Positions 10,161 through 18,741 of a stretch of 27,500 nucleotides of DNA are shown piece by piece (position 1 is the stretch's first letter; the number at the start of each line of letters is the position of its first letter). The translations under genes were made by a program, and so were the position numbers. The DNA comes from Prorocentrum cordatum (taxonomy: Eukaryota > Sar > Dinophyceae > Prorocentrales > Prorocentraceae). Under the pieces are notes generated by a model. That model did not search any database. It saw only the letters and a list, made by a program, of their open reading frames with translations, and had not been told where the DNA came from. The DNA lies in contig CAUYUJ010016149.1 of NCBI GenBank assembly GCA_963575745.1, positions 136,436 to 163,935 of the forward strand, in the 5' to 3' direction.

Positions 10161-10371
10161 CGGCCCGGGGATGGGCACTCCCGAGTAACACAGAGGCTCC
10201 TCCCAACTCCACCTCGTTCAACCCCCTCCTCACCCTCCTCGTCGTTGTCGCCATCGCTTGTCATTCTTCCCTTCACGAGGGCCCCAATAGGACGCCCACC
10301 AGGGACCCAAGACATCAGAAAGCAATCACAAACAAAATGCGATTCCATGTATATGTTGCATTCTCGCTTTT
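10161..10371. other. Unassigned spacer inside satellite block
   Basis: Mixed sequence with a short CTCCTC/CGTCGT stretch at 10220-10245. No gene or longer repeat is seen. Confidence 0.4.
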
Positions 10372-10450
10372 TCACCTAACAACGGAGACTGATAGGTTTC
10401 TAATAGTGTCAAAAGAGAGCATCATGACTCCGGACAGGGATCCGCGGAAG
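10372..10450 (+). repeat. Head module A of satellite block, copy 2
   Basis: Second copy of the module at 8590-8660, with shared text from GGAGACTGATA through AGCATCATGACTCC and a GATCCGCGGA end. It immediately precedes the 73-bp tandem array. Confidence 0.7.
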
Positions 10451-10454
10451 TCGT

Positions 10455-10964
10455 TTTTAGCAAACAGTTACACACTTCGTGGTCTTCGAGGTCCCAGAAC
10501 TCCATTCCCGGGCCACATTTTGAATGCCCGGAGCCAGCTGTAGACCACTTCGTGCTCTTCGAGTTCCCAGAACTCCATTCCCGGGCCACATTTTGAATGC
10601 CCGTAGCCAACTGTAGGCCACTTCGTGCTCTTCGAGTTCCCAAAACTTAATTCACGGGCCACATTTTGAATGCCCGGAGCCAACAGTAGGCCATTTCGTG
10701 CTCTTCGAGTTCCCAAAACTCCACTCACGGGCCACATTTTGAATGCCCGGAGCCAACTGTAGGCCATTTCGTGCTCTTCGAGTTCCCAGAAATTCATTCC
10801 TGGGCATGATTTTGAATGCCCGGAGCCAACTGTAGGCCATTTCGTGCTCTTCGAGTTCCCAGAAATTCATTGCTGGGCATGATTTTGAATGCCCGGAGCC
10901 AACTGCAGGCCACTTCGTGTTCTTCGAGTTCCCAAAACTCCATTCCCGGGCCACATTTTGAATG
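10455..10964 (+). repeat. 73-bp tandem repeat, about seven copies
   Basis: The word GGCCACATTTTGAATG or its variant GGCATGATTTTGAATG starts at 10511, 10584, 10657, 10730, 10803, 10876 and 10949, which is a constant 73 bp. Each unit carries GAGCCAACTGTAGGCCA, TTCGTGCTCTTCGAGTTCCC and a short inverted repeat (CGGGC or GGGCA against GCCCG or TGCCC) around a loop of about 12 nt. Because 73 is not a multiple of three, frames across it change every unit, so it is not coding. Confidence 0.95.
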
Positions 10965-11880
10965 CTGAGGCAGGCTGAGGCTGAGGCTGAGGCAGGCTGA
11001 GGCTGAGGCCGAGGCTGAAGGCAGACTGAGGCTGAGGTTGAGGCTGAGGCTGAGGCTGAGGCTGAGGCTGAAGCAGGCTGATGCTGAGGCAGGCTGAGGC
11101 TGAGGCTGAGGCTGATGCAGGCTGAGGCTGAGGCAGGCTGAGGCTGAGGCCGAGGCTGAAGGCAGACTGAGGCTGAGGCTGAAGCAGGCTGAGGCTGAGG
11201 CTGAGGCAGGCTGAGGCTGAGGCTGAGGCAGGCTGATGCTGAGGCAGGCTGAGGCTGAGGCTGAGGCTGATGCAGGCTGAGGCTGAGGCAGGCTGAGGCT
11301 GAGGCCGAGGCTGAAGGCAGACTGAGGCTGAGGCTGAAGCAGGCTGAGGCTGAGGCTGAGGCTGAGGCTGAGGCTGAGGCTGAGGCCGAGGCTGAAGGCA
11401 GGGCTGAGGCTGAAGCAGGCTGAGGCTGAGGCTGAGGCAGGCTGAGGCTGAGGCTGAGGCAGGCTGATGCTGAGGCAGGCTGAGGCTGAGGAGGCTGATG
11501 CAGGCTGAGGCTGAGGCAGGCTGAGGCTGAGGCCGAGGCTGAAGGCAGACTGAGGCTGAGGCTGAAGCAGGCTGAGGCTGAGGCTGAGGCTGAGGCAGGC
11601 TGAGAGGCAGGCTGAGGCTGAGGCTGAGGCTGATGCAGGCTGAGGCTGAGGCAGGCTGAGGCTGAGGCCGAGGCTGAAGGCAGACTGAGGCTGAGGCTGA
11701 AGCAGGCTGAGGCTGAGGCTGAGGCAGGCTGAGGCTGAGGCTGAGGCTGAGGCTGAGGCTGAGGCTGAGGCTGAGGCTGAGGCTGAGGCTGAGGCTGAGG
11801 CTGAGGCTGAGGCTGAGGCGTTGCCACTGCGACTGTCATGAGGCTGAGGCGAAGGCTGAGGCGAGGCTGAGGCGATTGCT
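10962..11880 (+). repeat. GAGGCT hexamer array 2 with higher-order period
   Basis: More than 900 bp of GAGGCT variants. The marker GCCGAGGCTGAAGGCAG occurs at 11008, 11149, 11303, 11384, 11532 and 11667, giving intervals of 141, 154, 81, 148 and 135 bp. This shows a higher-order unit of about 145 bp that was itself amplified. From 11710 to 11818 the hexamer is nearly pure. Confidence 0.95.
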
Positions 11881-11935
11881 GCGACTGCCGTTGCCACTGC
11901 GACTGTCATCGCGAATGCGACTGCGATTGCGAGAA
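11819..11935 (+). repeat. Junction repeat CGTTGCCACTGCGACTGTCA, two copies
   Basis: The 21-bp word that starts CGTTGCCACTGCGACTGTCA is present exactly at 11819 and 11889. It is followed by degenerate GCGACTGCGATTGCGA text that closes the satellite block. Coding-like LINE sequence resumes just after. Confidence 0.8.
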
Positions 11936-12029
11936 CAGCAGAATTCTACAACTGGATTCTCATCTGAATCTTAAGGGGAATGCTTCCAGATATGCTCCTA
12001 CACATCGCTGTTAGGTTGCTTTGCTGGGA

Positions 12030-13325
12030 TAGTCCTAAATTTAGTTTGGGCGGAGAAGGGCAGGGGATGACAGGCGCAGATTGAATGGGAGCACTGCAGT
12101 TCAGACTATGCGATCTATGTCCTGTCTGTGGATACAGCCATACATGCAGTCAATGGGGATCTCATGACTCGGGACACACTTGCAGAATGGAGGTCTCGCA
12201 TCCTTGCGCGACGGGTGGTGGTGTCGGGTGGCGGGCCGCCGTTTGAGACCTGGTCTGCCTCTCGATGGGCAGAAGGCCAAGGCCCGTCGCCACTCCGTAC
12301 GCATGACCAATTTTGGGGTATGACGGCAGTTACTGAACGACAGATGGAACAGCCGTGGTTGGGCAATGCGCTGTACCATGCTGTGCTCGAGCTGTTCGCT
12401 GCGCACATGCAGGCTGGAACGTCATGTTGGCTTGAGCACCCCCAGCCGTGTGAATGGAGGCTCCAAGCTGTCATCTCGTTTACCTGTCATCCGATGCGTA
12501 CTCTCCAGTCGCCCCCAGCAGTCTCGACGACCGATTTTGATCCGTGTGAACATGGTCAGACGTCAAGGGCCCCCACTAGAATCGTTGCACTTAGACTGCC
12601 AGGGCTGCACGCAGCCCTGCTTGCGACCCCTGGAAACGGCAGATGCCCGCACGGTAGGGGCGGACACGAAACGCTTCTTGGGTATGATAGGGATAGGAGG
12701 GAGTGGCGCACAGCCAAAAAGAACACGTATCCCGCCAGCCTGTGCAGGTGCATCGCTGCAGCCACCGTTGACGCAGTGCGTGCCATGTGGGAAGGGGATG
12801 TGGACAGTGCTGTGTCCGTTGTTCCGGACGACGTGGGGGAGGATGGTAGTGCATGTGATTGGCTACTGCGGTTTCTTGTTTCCGGGGACCCTTATTCTGG
12901 CACTGACGAGAGATGGGCTCCTGACTCTGTCTCGCGGCGCACGCGCCGTGTCCGACGCGACCCCGGGCTCGATCGCTTTCGACCGCTACGCGCCCCCCCG
13001 ACATTAGAGCAAGTTGCTTCTTCCACCTCGCAGGTTTGAGACGACACGGCGGAGGTTAGACCAACGGACCCACCTGAGGCCGACGAGGAGCACGAGTATG
13101 TAGGCGCACGTGATTTTCTTGGTGACTCGCAGAGGGCAACATGTCCTTCCCGCCCGCCCATCCCCGCGCCGTTAGCACCTGGAGTTTTGGAGCGCATTGC
13201 GCAACATCGCGCGCGGGCACGTGTCAGAAGAGCTGCTAAACTCCAGGAAACGAGACGGGCTCGTTTGCGTGAAGTAGCCCCTTGTAACCTTGATCCTAAT
13301 TTTGGCAGGTGCTTGTTCGGATAGG
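12030..13325 (+). pseudogene. LINE ORF2 terminal domain, cytosine-methyltransferase-like motifs, catalytic Cys lost
   Basis: Starting near 12030, two overlapping frames give LNL then FGRRRAGDD, which resembles a LFSGxRRxGD nucleotide-binding loop split by an indel. The main frame then reads YVLSVDTAIHAVNGDL (12110-12160), VVSGGGPPFETWSASR (12218-12265), GPSPLRTHDQFWG, GNALYHAVLELFA, CWLEHPQP and TAKKNTYPASLC. Order and spacing resemble C5-cytosine methyltransferases: motif I (FSG), an acidic strand (SVD), and motif IV GGPPCxxxS. Here the catalytic Cys position is Phe, codon TTT at 12242-12244, one base from TGT. A TGA stops the 304-codon frame at 13037-13039, but the same frame stays open for 94 more codons (ARDFLGDSQRA to GRCLFG) to 13323. 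I recall such GGPPCETWS domains at the end of dinoflagellate LINE ORF2; that recollection has not been checked. Confidence 0.6.
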
Positions 13326-13490
13326 TTGCTGCCTGTCATTTATCATGGTTTGAGCGGACAAGTGGAGGTGCAGATGAGCAAGTGGTCGTCGTCTTCTGTG
13401 CCGCCTCTCTCTCACCCACCGCATGCTGTTGCTGCCTTCTTTGGCTCGGTTACGATCTCGGCGCCTCTCTCTCCGTTCTGTCTCCAGTTG
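13326..13490 (+). other. Spacer after ORF2
   Basis: No gene is seen. The second half is pyrimidine-rich (CTCTCTCACCC, GCCTCTCTCTCC), as is the sequence in front of the other copies of the following repeat. Confidence 0.4.
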
Positions 13491-13723
13491 CCGCCCTAGT
13501 TCGAGAGGTTTCGGGCGCCGTGCCTTGTGCAGTGAACCTCTCTCGTGGCGGGCAGACGCGCGCGCCTGCCCGCGCCCGCGCGTCGGGCTCGCCAGGCCAT
13601 CTCAAACTCCCCACTTCCCTGCCTAGCTTTCAGCTTGCTGTGGTCGGGGCCGGGGGTTGGATGGTTACGTGGGCGGGGACGGGGTTTCTACTGTGGCGTT
13701 GGAGCAGGCACTGGCCGCAGGTC

Positions 13724-13746
13724 GAGCGCGCGAAAATCGCGCACTC
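13724..13746 (+). promoter_or_regulatory. Conserved AAA-loop hairpin, copy 1
   Basis: GAGCGCGCGA, loop AAA, TCGCGCACTC: ten positions pair with one C-A mismatch. Compare the copy at 14033-14055. It may be a recognition structure for the LINE RT in the 3' untranslated region, which is inference. Confidence 0.5.
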
Positions 13747-14032
13747 CCGCTGGCCCCTGCCTCGCGCCCGCCCCCCACTCAGCTGCCTTTTCGTCGGCCT
13801 CTGTTGCCTCTTGGTGCTTCTCTTTTCGTTTGATAACTGGCTGCCGCCCCAGGTCGACAGGTTTCGGGCGCCGTGCCAGGTACGGCGAACCTCCTTCGGG
13901 GCGGTCAGAGACGCGCGCAGGCCCTGCCCGCGCGTCCAGGCAGTTTCATCTTCCCCACTTTCCCTGGGTATAGGTTTGTTGGCGGGGACGTAGTTCGCGC
14001 TGCGGCGATGAGGTAGGCATGGGGCACAGGAC

Positions 14033-14055
14033 GAGCGTGCGAAAATCGTGCGCTC
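14033..14055 (+). promoter_or_regulatory. Conserved AAA-loop hairpin, copy 2
   Basis: GAGCGTGCGA, loop AAA, TCGTGCGCTC: all ten positions pair, two of them as G-U wobbles in RNA. It differs from copy 1 by three bases, all in the stem, yet stays paired, which suggests selection on RNA structure before decay. Confidence 0.5.
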
Positions 14056-14130
14056 CCGCTGGCCCCTGCCTCGCACGCGCCCGCTTAGCTGCTCTTAGGG
14101 CCTTTTGCAGGCTATCTCACCTGCTCCCCT

Positions 14131-14916
14131 CTTTGATCAGCCTCCTCTTGACTTTTCCCTACTCCTGTTGCGTTGCAATGCGCCTTCAGCGCCTTCCGAC
14201 GATATGGGGGTGGTACGGGCTAGGTGACGGGGGCGGGGGGATTCACCCAACCTTGGCGCCCGTGCTGCTAGATAACGCGTGTTTTTCCCGGCAGGTAGTG
14301 AGTACCGTGCCGAGCTGACCGTTTCCTGGGCGACTCAGAGCGCAATCCGACAACCGTCGAGGGGGAGGGGGTGGGGGAGGGAGGACGGATGGAGGAGGAA
14401 AGAGGAAGGAGCCCTCCTTGCGCCTCCCCCGTCTGCGTGGCCGTCCTTTTCGGTGGTAATCGCTCCGTAGAGGATCTTCCCGCCTCATCCCTCCTCCTCC
14501 ACCTCCGCCCTCCAATGCTTCGGGATCTCGTCAGCCCGCAGCCCTGCCGTTTCTCCGGTGGGCGTCCACCACTTTGTCGGTGCCGTAGTGTTCCGCCTCT
14601 CGCGCAAGGCACGCGCGCGTTTCGTCATGTCGTCGGGTCCGACGGCAGTCGAGCCCTCCCCGACCTCCACCCGTTCGAATCGGATCAGGTGGCTAACCAG
14701 ATGGCGCAGGCCGAGCCCAGGCGGCGGGGGTGGGATTTTCGTCGCGGGCGGGGCCAGCGTTCGGTTGCGGCGCTGGATGACCCGACTGTGCGATTGAGCT
14801 CGGAGTTGTCGTTGCGTGGCGGGGGCTCGTTCCGTTTTCTGTTCGGGTGTGCATGCCGTTCAAGAGGAACGATGTGGGGATGGGATGGGCACGCGTAGGA
14901 GAGTTACGGCCAGGAC
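14131..14916. other. No recognised gene; G-rich purine tract
   Basis: About 14355-14420 is a GGGGAGG/GGAGGA purine run. Open frames on both strands here are short and basic, with no domain. A plus-strand frame from ATG 14626 begins MSSGPTAVEPSPTSTRSNRI but soon leaves phase with any other coding-like text. A start of another decayed retroelement ORF1 is possible but not shown. Confidence 0.4.
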
Positions 14917-15221
14917 ATGTATGATTCGGATGTTGTTGATGATGGTGGCGATTCTGCAGCAGCTGCTGCTAACGATAATGATCATGTGATTATGATGATG
15001 ATGCTGATGATGCTGATGATGAAGATGATGAGGTTGATGAGGATGATGACGATGATGTTTATGATGCTGGTGATGCGAATGATGACGATGTTGGTTGTGG
15101 TGGTGGTGATGATGGTGATTTTGATTATGCACATGATGATGGTGCTGACGGCGACGATCATGATGATCACTCCGATTACGGCGCGCTAGTAACAACATTG
15201 AAGACCTTTTGCCAGCGATAG
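14911..15221 (+). pseudogene. Acidic Asp-rich frame over a GAT trinucleotide repeat, one frameshift
   Basis: A frame starting near ATG 14917 reads MYDSDVVDDGGDSAAAAAND and at about 14988 slips into a Met-rich frame, while the neighbouring frame carries on as DDDADDADDEDDEVDEDDD and then GDFDYAHDDGADGDDHDDHS to a stop at 15219-15221. Joined by one indel, it looks like an acidic protein tail. The core (14990-15170) is an impure GAT/ATG triplet repeat, so the acidity could equally be an accident of the repeat. Function unknown. Confidence 0.3.
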
Positions 15222-15720
15222 AATTCGTAAGCGACAAAGACGGACCCACAGGCGGCACCGCCCAGCAGGACGGCATCTGGCTCAGGCCAAACCGCCAACG
15301 CAGGCCAACGAGCGGAGAGCAGTGATATTTTTCCGCATGCGAATGGCGACAACCGCGGCGGGCAGGAGCCAGCCCAGTGAAACACACAACCGAGCGATGA
15401 ACCCAGCAGCGCATCCATCAGGCACGTTCTCCTCATCAAGCAGGCAGGAAAGCCCGTCCCAAAGCTACAAGACCGAAGCAGAGCCTAGCCGCGCGTAGAG
15501 CCTAGCCGCGCGTCGGCCAGATTCGTTCTTCTTGGTTCTTCGGAGGGGCCTAGGGCCACCCTCTTCAGCGCGGTGGATCATCGGACTGGGCTAGGACGAG
15601 GATCAATCCTTTCCATAGCGTTCCGGGAACGCTCTTAGAGCGTTCCGGAAGGCTCTGACAAGGCCGCGGCGCCCGATACATCCTCCAGAACCGCTGGATT
15701 TCAGAGATTCTCGATTTATT
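15222..15720. other. No recognised gene; short repeats
   Basis: The word AGAGCCTAGCCGCGCGT is tandemly repeated at about 15479-15512. AGCGTTCC palindromes lie at 15617-15646 (listed separately). Nothing else is recognised. Confidence 0.4.
15617..15646. repeat. Palindrome cluster AGCGTTCC
   Basis: AGCGTTCC G GGAACGCT at 15617-15633 is a perfect 8-bp inverted repeat around one base, and AGCGTTCC recurs at 15639-15646. It may be a hairpin or protein site; role unknown. Confidence 0.6.
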
Positions 15721-16819
15721 TTTGCCCGTTTTATTCCTCATCCTGGCTTCGTTTTAGCACAGGCCACATTGACGCGCCCCCCCCGTCTCCCCCTCGAGGA
15801 GGGCCCCCGTCGCCGCTCGGCTCCAAGCTGGAGAGAGCTCTGGCGGGCTCCGATGCCCTGGACGCGCGGTTGGAACCAGCAGCGGCGCACGAGGAGACCT
15901 GCGCAGCTCCTGCGCCACAGAGACGGCACCACACGGGCAGCGCAAATGCCAGGCAGACCGCGTAGACCTTACCTGGGCGTGACCAGACAAGCACAGGCGC
16001 TCGGAGGAGGGGACAGCCTCGTCCGAAGCCGCAGGCGGAGCCCACCGCGGCACGCAGGCCGCGGGCGCCGACCTGTCGAATCAGCCCGATGCGCTCCTCC
16101 GCAGCCGCCTCCCAGGCCACCGCCCGGGCCGTGGGACGCCGAAGGGTTGGAGGAGACAATCGCCGCCGCGCGACCGAAGACGAAGACGTCGGTGGGCGTA
16201 GCTTGCAGTTGTGGAAGAAGTGCCGTGACTCTGGAGTTCAGGCTCTTTCATTCGCCACATATGGGTGAACAGAAGGCAGCGTGCCCTGTCTAACCAGACA
16301 ATGCTCGCGACTGCCCTGCAGGTGATCTTAGCATTTGAGTGCGCATCTCCCCGGGAAGTGCCCTCACAAGAAAATGACCCAGCAGGCGTTCCCGTCGTGC
16401 AGCGTGATGTGCCAGATCGGATCCTTTGGGCATCGCCGTGCTGTCCTCGGGCCGGCGGAGCAGAGGCGCCCCGTCCACCGCGGCGCCGACCGCGTCGGCG
16501 CGCGAGCACTGGGTCGGGCCTGTGCCTCTACAGGAGGAATGTTCGAGAGCAGCAAGAAAACAGTCCGGGGACGACTCCTGGAGTAGTTTGGGCTTTTTCC
16601 TTTTGTGGTTGTGGTTGTTCTTTTTTCGACTATTCTTTGGTCTCGTGCACAAGATCCGCCTGCAGGGAGGACGCCCGACCGAAGTCTCGCGACGGGCGCC
16701 TCGCCCCCGGGCCGCCGCGGCCGAGCACGCAGGGCGCCGGGGGCCTCCGGCGGTGCCCGACGCCGTGCCCGAGGCGCCCTGCGGGGCCCGCGGCGGCCGA
16801 GGCGTGCAGCTCTCCGCTG
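15721..16819. other. GC-rich region without recognised gene
   Basis: Several overlapping Arg/Pro/Ala-rich open frames occur on both strands (for example plus 15769-16293 and 16265-16909, minus 15731-16159). They have no domain, signal or conserved motif and are typical of open frames in very GC-rich DNA. A short helical-looking stretch (SKLERALAGSDALDARLEPA, near 15825-15890) sits in a frame that stops at about 15965. I cannot support a gene. Confidence 0.4.
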
Positions 16820-16834
16820 GCCCGCGTGCATCGC

Positions 16835-17090
16835 GGCGTCCTTTTGGTCGGGGTGGGCACCGCGACCTCCTCGCCTTGGAAGCGGGGGCGGGCAGGACCC
16901 CCACCCTGACACGTCGACTGGTCAGCGAGCGAAGAACGGTGTAAAATAAACTTTCCGCCGTCGGGGACACCTGCCCCTGGGCGGCCCGCGGTCCGCGGCG
17001 TCTGTGGTCGGGGCGGGCATCGCGGCCTCCTCGCCTTGGAATTCGGGGGCGGGCAGAGCCCCCACCCCGACGCGTCGATGAGTGGATTGT
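16835..17090 (+). repeat. Tandem duplication, spacing 160 bp
   Basis: GGTCGGGG starts at 16846 and at 17006. Both copies continue with GGGCA.CGCG.CCTCCTCGCC, then TTGGAA, then a GGGGGCGGGCAG part and CCCCCACCC.GAC.CGTCGA. The conserved core is about 85 bp. The segment between them includes GTGTAAAATAAACTTTCC, which is unusually AT-rich for the area. Confidence 0.8.
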
Positions 17091-18740
17091 CCGTTCCTTG
17101 GCATCGCTCGGACGCGTGCGTTTTTTCCTCGGCGAGGGCCATCGACGAGCATTCTTGATCACTTGGCGAAAAAAACACGCACGAAACCCCAAAAACCACA
17201 GGGAATGGACGTCCGAGCGATGGCCAGGTTCTCGGTTCTCGAGAGGGCGCCGCGGCCATCATTTTCCGGGCCTGCGCCATCCAGGTTTGGGCCCGGGGTC
17301 GTTTTCGCTAAACCACGTGTTGCCAAAGGGGTTTCTGTCCATCCCCGGTACAAGCATAATGCATTCACCAACCCTGATGACACACTGAATTCGTGGCCTA
17401 ATTTGGGCCCCTGGTCCCGAAGGATTATCCCTGAGCATGTGGACGGTTTCGTCTGTGACATCTGTAGAAAAGGCTCCCTATCCCTAGTGTGCTGGGTCCT
17501 CCTAAGTTAGGTCCTCTACCAACGGATGAGGGGTACTTTTATTGCTGATCGTCTTCCATCTAGGGACACCGTGACACGCCAGTCGCCGGAATTGCCATGG
17601 GTTTTGGTTCGGTTTGTGATTCTTCGAGCGGGGCTGAACCCGATCTACTTTATCCGCCTTCCTACTTCATGTTTCCACGTATTTCTTCTGGCTGGCGGGT
17701 AAGGGGTATCGGTGGAGGATCGGTGGAGGATTCGAGGGGGCATCGAGGGGGCATCAAAGCTCGAGGTCCGAGGTTTTCGAATGTTGTCGTGGGCCATCGG
17801 CGGCGTTCCAGCCCTGGGCTGTCGTCTGGCGGCCGCATCTCGCCGATTGCGTCCCGGGGGGCGCCGGGCTCGTCCCGAGGGACCGCTGGAAGCGCGAGTC
17901 ATGTCAGGAGGGGAAAACACACAGACACCATTCATCGTCGATTCCCCAGACAACATGGAACACATGGGAAGTGGGGCGGAAGACAGGGACCCAGAAGATA
18001 TAGGACAATATGGGGAATCTGGTTAGTTGTGTCTATTTCTTTGTGTGTCCCAGTTCCCCTTCACCATGGTCCGAGAACACCTAGCTACGGGGAGGGCCTC
18101 GGGGGCGGAGTCATCGACCGTCAGTCGCCCATTCGTCGCCGACAGTGTCCTCTTAGCCGAACCCCCGGCTGGTCAAGATCGCGGCTTCCTCCATCGCTCG
18201 AGGGAAAGGATGCGGCACGGGCAGCATTTCCCAGACGTTCACCTGGACCTCCGCTGCAATTGCAAGCGAAGAGGCGCCCAGATGGCAAGCAATCGTGCTC
18301 ACCAGCGCCCTTGTCCAAGTCATTGGCATCCAAGTCGAGCTCGTTGCCGCCAAGCTCAAGAGCACCACGCCGTGAATGAGTGGGCGACCCGGTGATCGGC
18401 AAGTCGGTTGACCAGATGGACATTCCCGAAGGCTCTGAGAGATCCAAGACGGCGCGAGGATTGGCTTCATATTTGGGCTTTCTGACAGAAAACAGTCAAG
18501 GTCGACAAGACATTGGTGGTGCCGACTGATAAATCAGACGACGACGATACCTTCGAGTCCCATGGGGGCAAGGTCTTGGCGGGTTGCGTTAGCAAGTTTG
18601 TTGCGGAATGATCGCGGGCTCATGAGCACATGATGGGCAAAGGGAGCAAGGATCTCACGGCAATGCCAAACAAGGCCGCGGCTCCTAATCCAAGGCTCAA
18701 ACAAGCGAAACGCTTCAAAGCAGTTCTGAAACGCTGCTCT
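17091..18740. other. Unrecognised open frames, possibly a decayed gene
   Basis: The longest frame, plus 17597-18379 (260 codons), is Ser/Arg/Pro-rich with no domain. A second plus frame from ATG 17901 reads MSGGENTQTPFIVDSPDNME and GSGAEDRDPEDIGQYGESG to a TAG at 18024, then stays open to 18395. Downstream, other frames give VGDPVIGKSVDQMDIPEGSE (about 18380-18440) and TLVVPTDKSDDDDTFESHGG (about 18508-18570). These acidic and polar pieces in changing frames resemble a broken coding sequence, perhaps the gag-like part of a retroelement, but nothing can be identified. Confidence 0.25.
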
Positions 18741-18741
18741 G

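Larger units (their letters stand above)
895..14130 (+). mobile_element. Large degenerate LINE (non-LTR retrotransposon) with internal satellite block
   Basis: A plus-strand series of coding remnants is consistent with one element. ORF1 comes first, then ORF2 with RNase H, EEP endonuclease, reverse transcriptase, C2H2 fingers and a methyltransferase-like terminal domain. A GC-rich hairpin-bearing repeat lies just before ORF1 (986-1095) and twice after the last domain (13491 and 13842), which suggests related sequence at both ends. About 3.3 kb of minisatellites (8590-11935) separates the zinc fingers from the terminal domain and is probably later insertion or expansion. Many frameshifts, stops and lost catalytic residues mark a dead copy. 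Outer limits are approximate: no poly-A tail or target-site duplication could be identified. It is possible that 12-13.3 kb belongs to a second copy of the same family. Confidence 0.62.
13491..14130 (+). repeat. 353-bp tandem repeat, two copies, carrying two conserved hairpins each
   Basis: Unit 1 starts at 13491 and unit 2 at about 13842; the word GGGCGCCG is at 13513 and 13866, a spacing of 353 bp. Each unit has a first hairpin region (GAGAGGTTTCGGGCGCCGTG ... AACCTCT...CGGGGCGG in unit 1) that is also present at 986-1095, then a CCACTT-CCCTG segment, then a second hairpin with an AAA loop followed by CCCGCTGGCCCCTGCCTCGC. The second half of unit 2 is shortened by about 44 bp. Position after ORF2 suggests the 3' untranslated region of the LINE, duplicated. 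Confidence 0.8.

Noticed and set aside
10600-10620. CCGTAGCCA match to the first nine bases of the dinoflagellate spliced leader
   Set aside because: It lies in one 73-bp repeat unit where the other units read CCGGAGCC, and similarity ends after nine bases; a chance mutation.
10652-11909. 371- and 395-codon minus-strand frames (SASASA, QPQPQP)
   Set aside because: Hexamer repeat read on the reverse strand; the 73-bp part changes frame each unit.
13491-14130. Hammerhead ribozyme in the 353-bp repeat
   Set aside because: No CTGANGA core paired with a GAAA segment could be found in either unit.
18018-18052. Possible short intron GTTAG...CCCAG
   Set aside because: About 30 bp would be too short, and the flanking frames give no protein that supports splicing.
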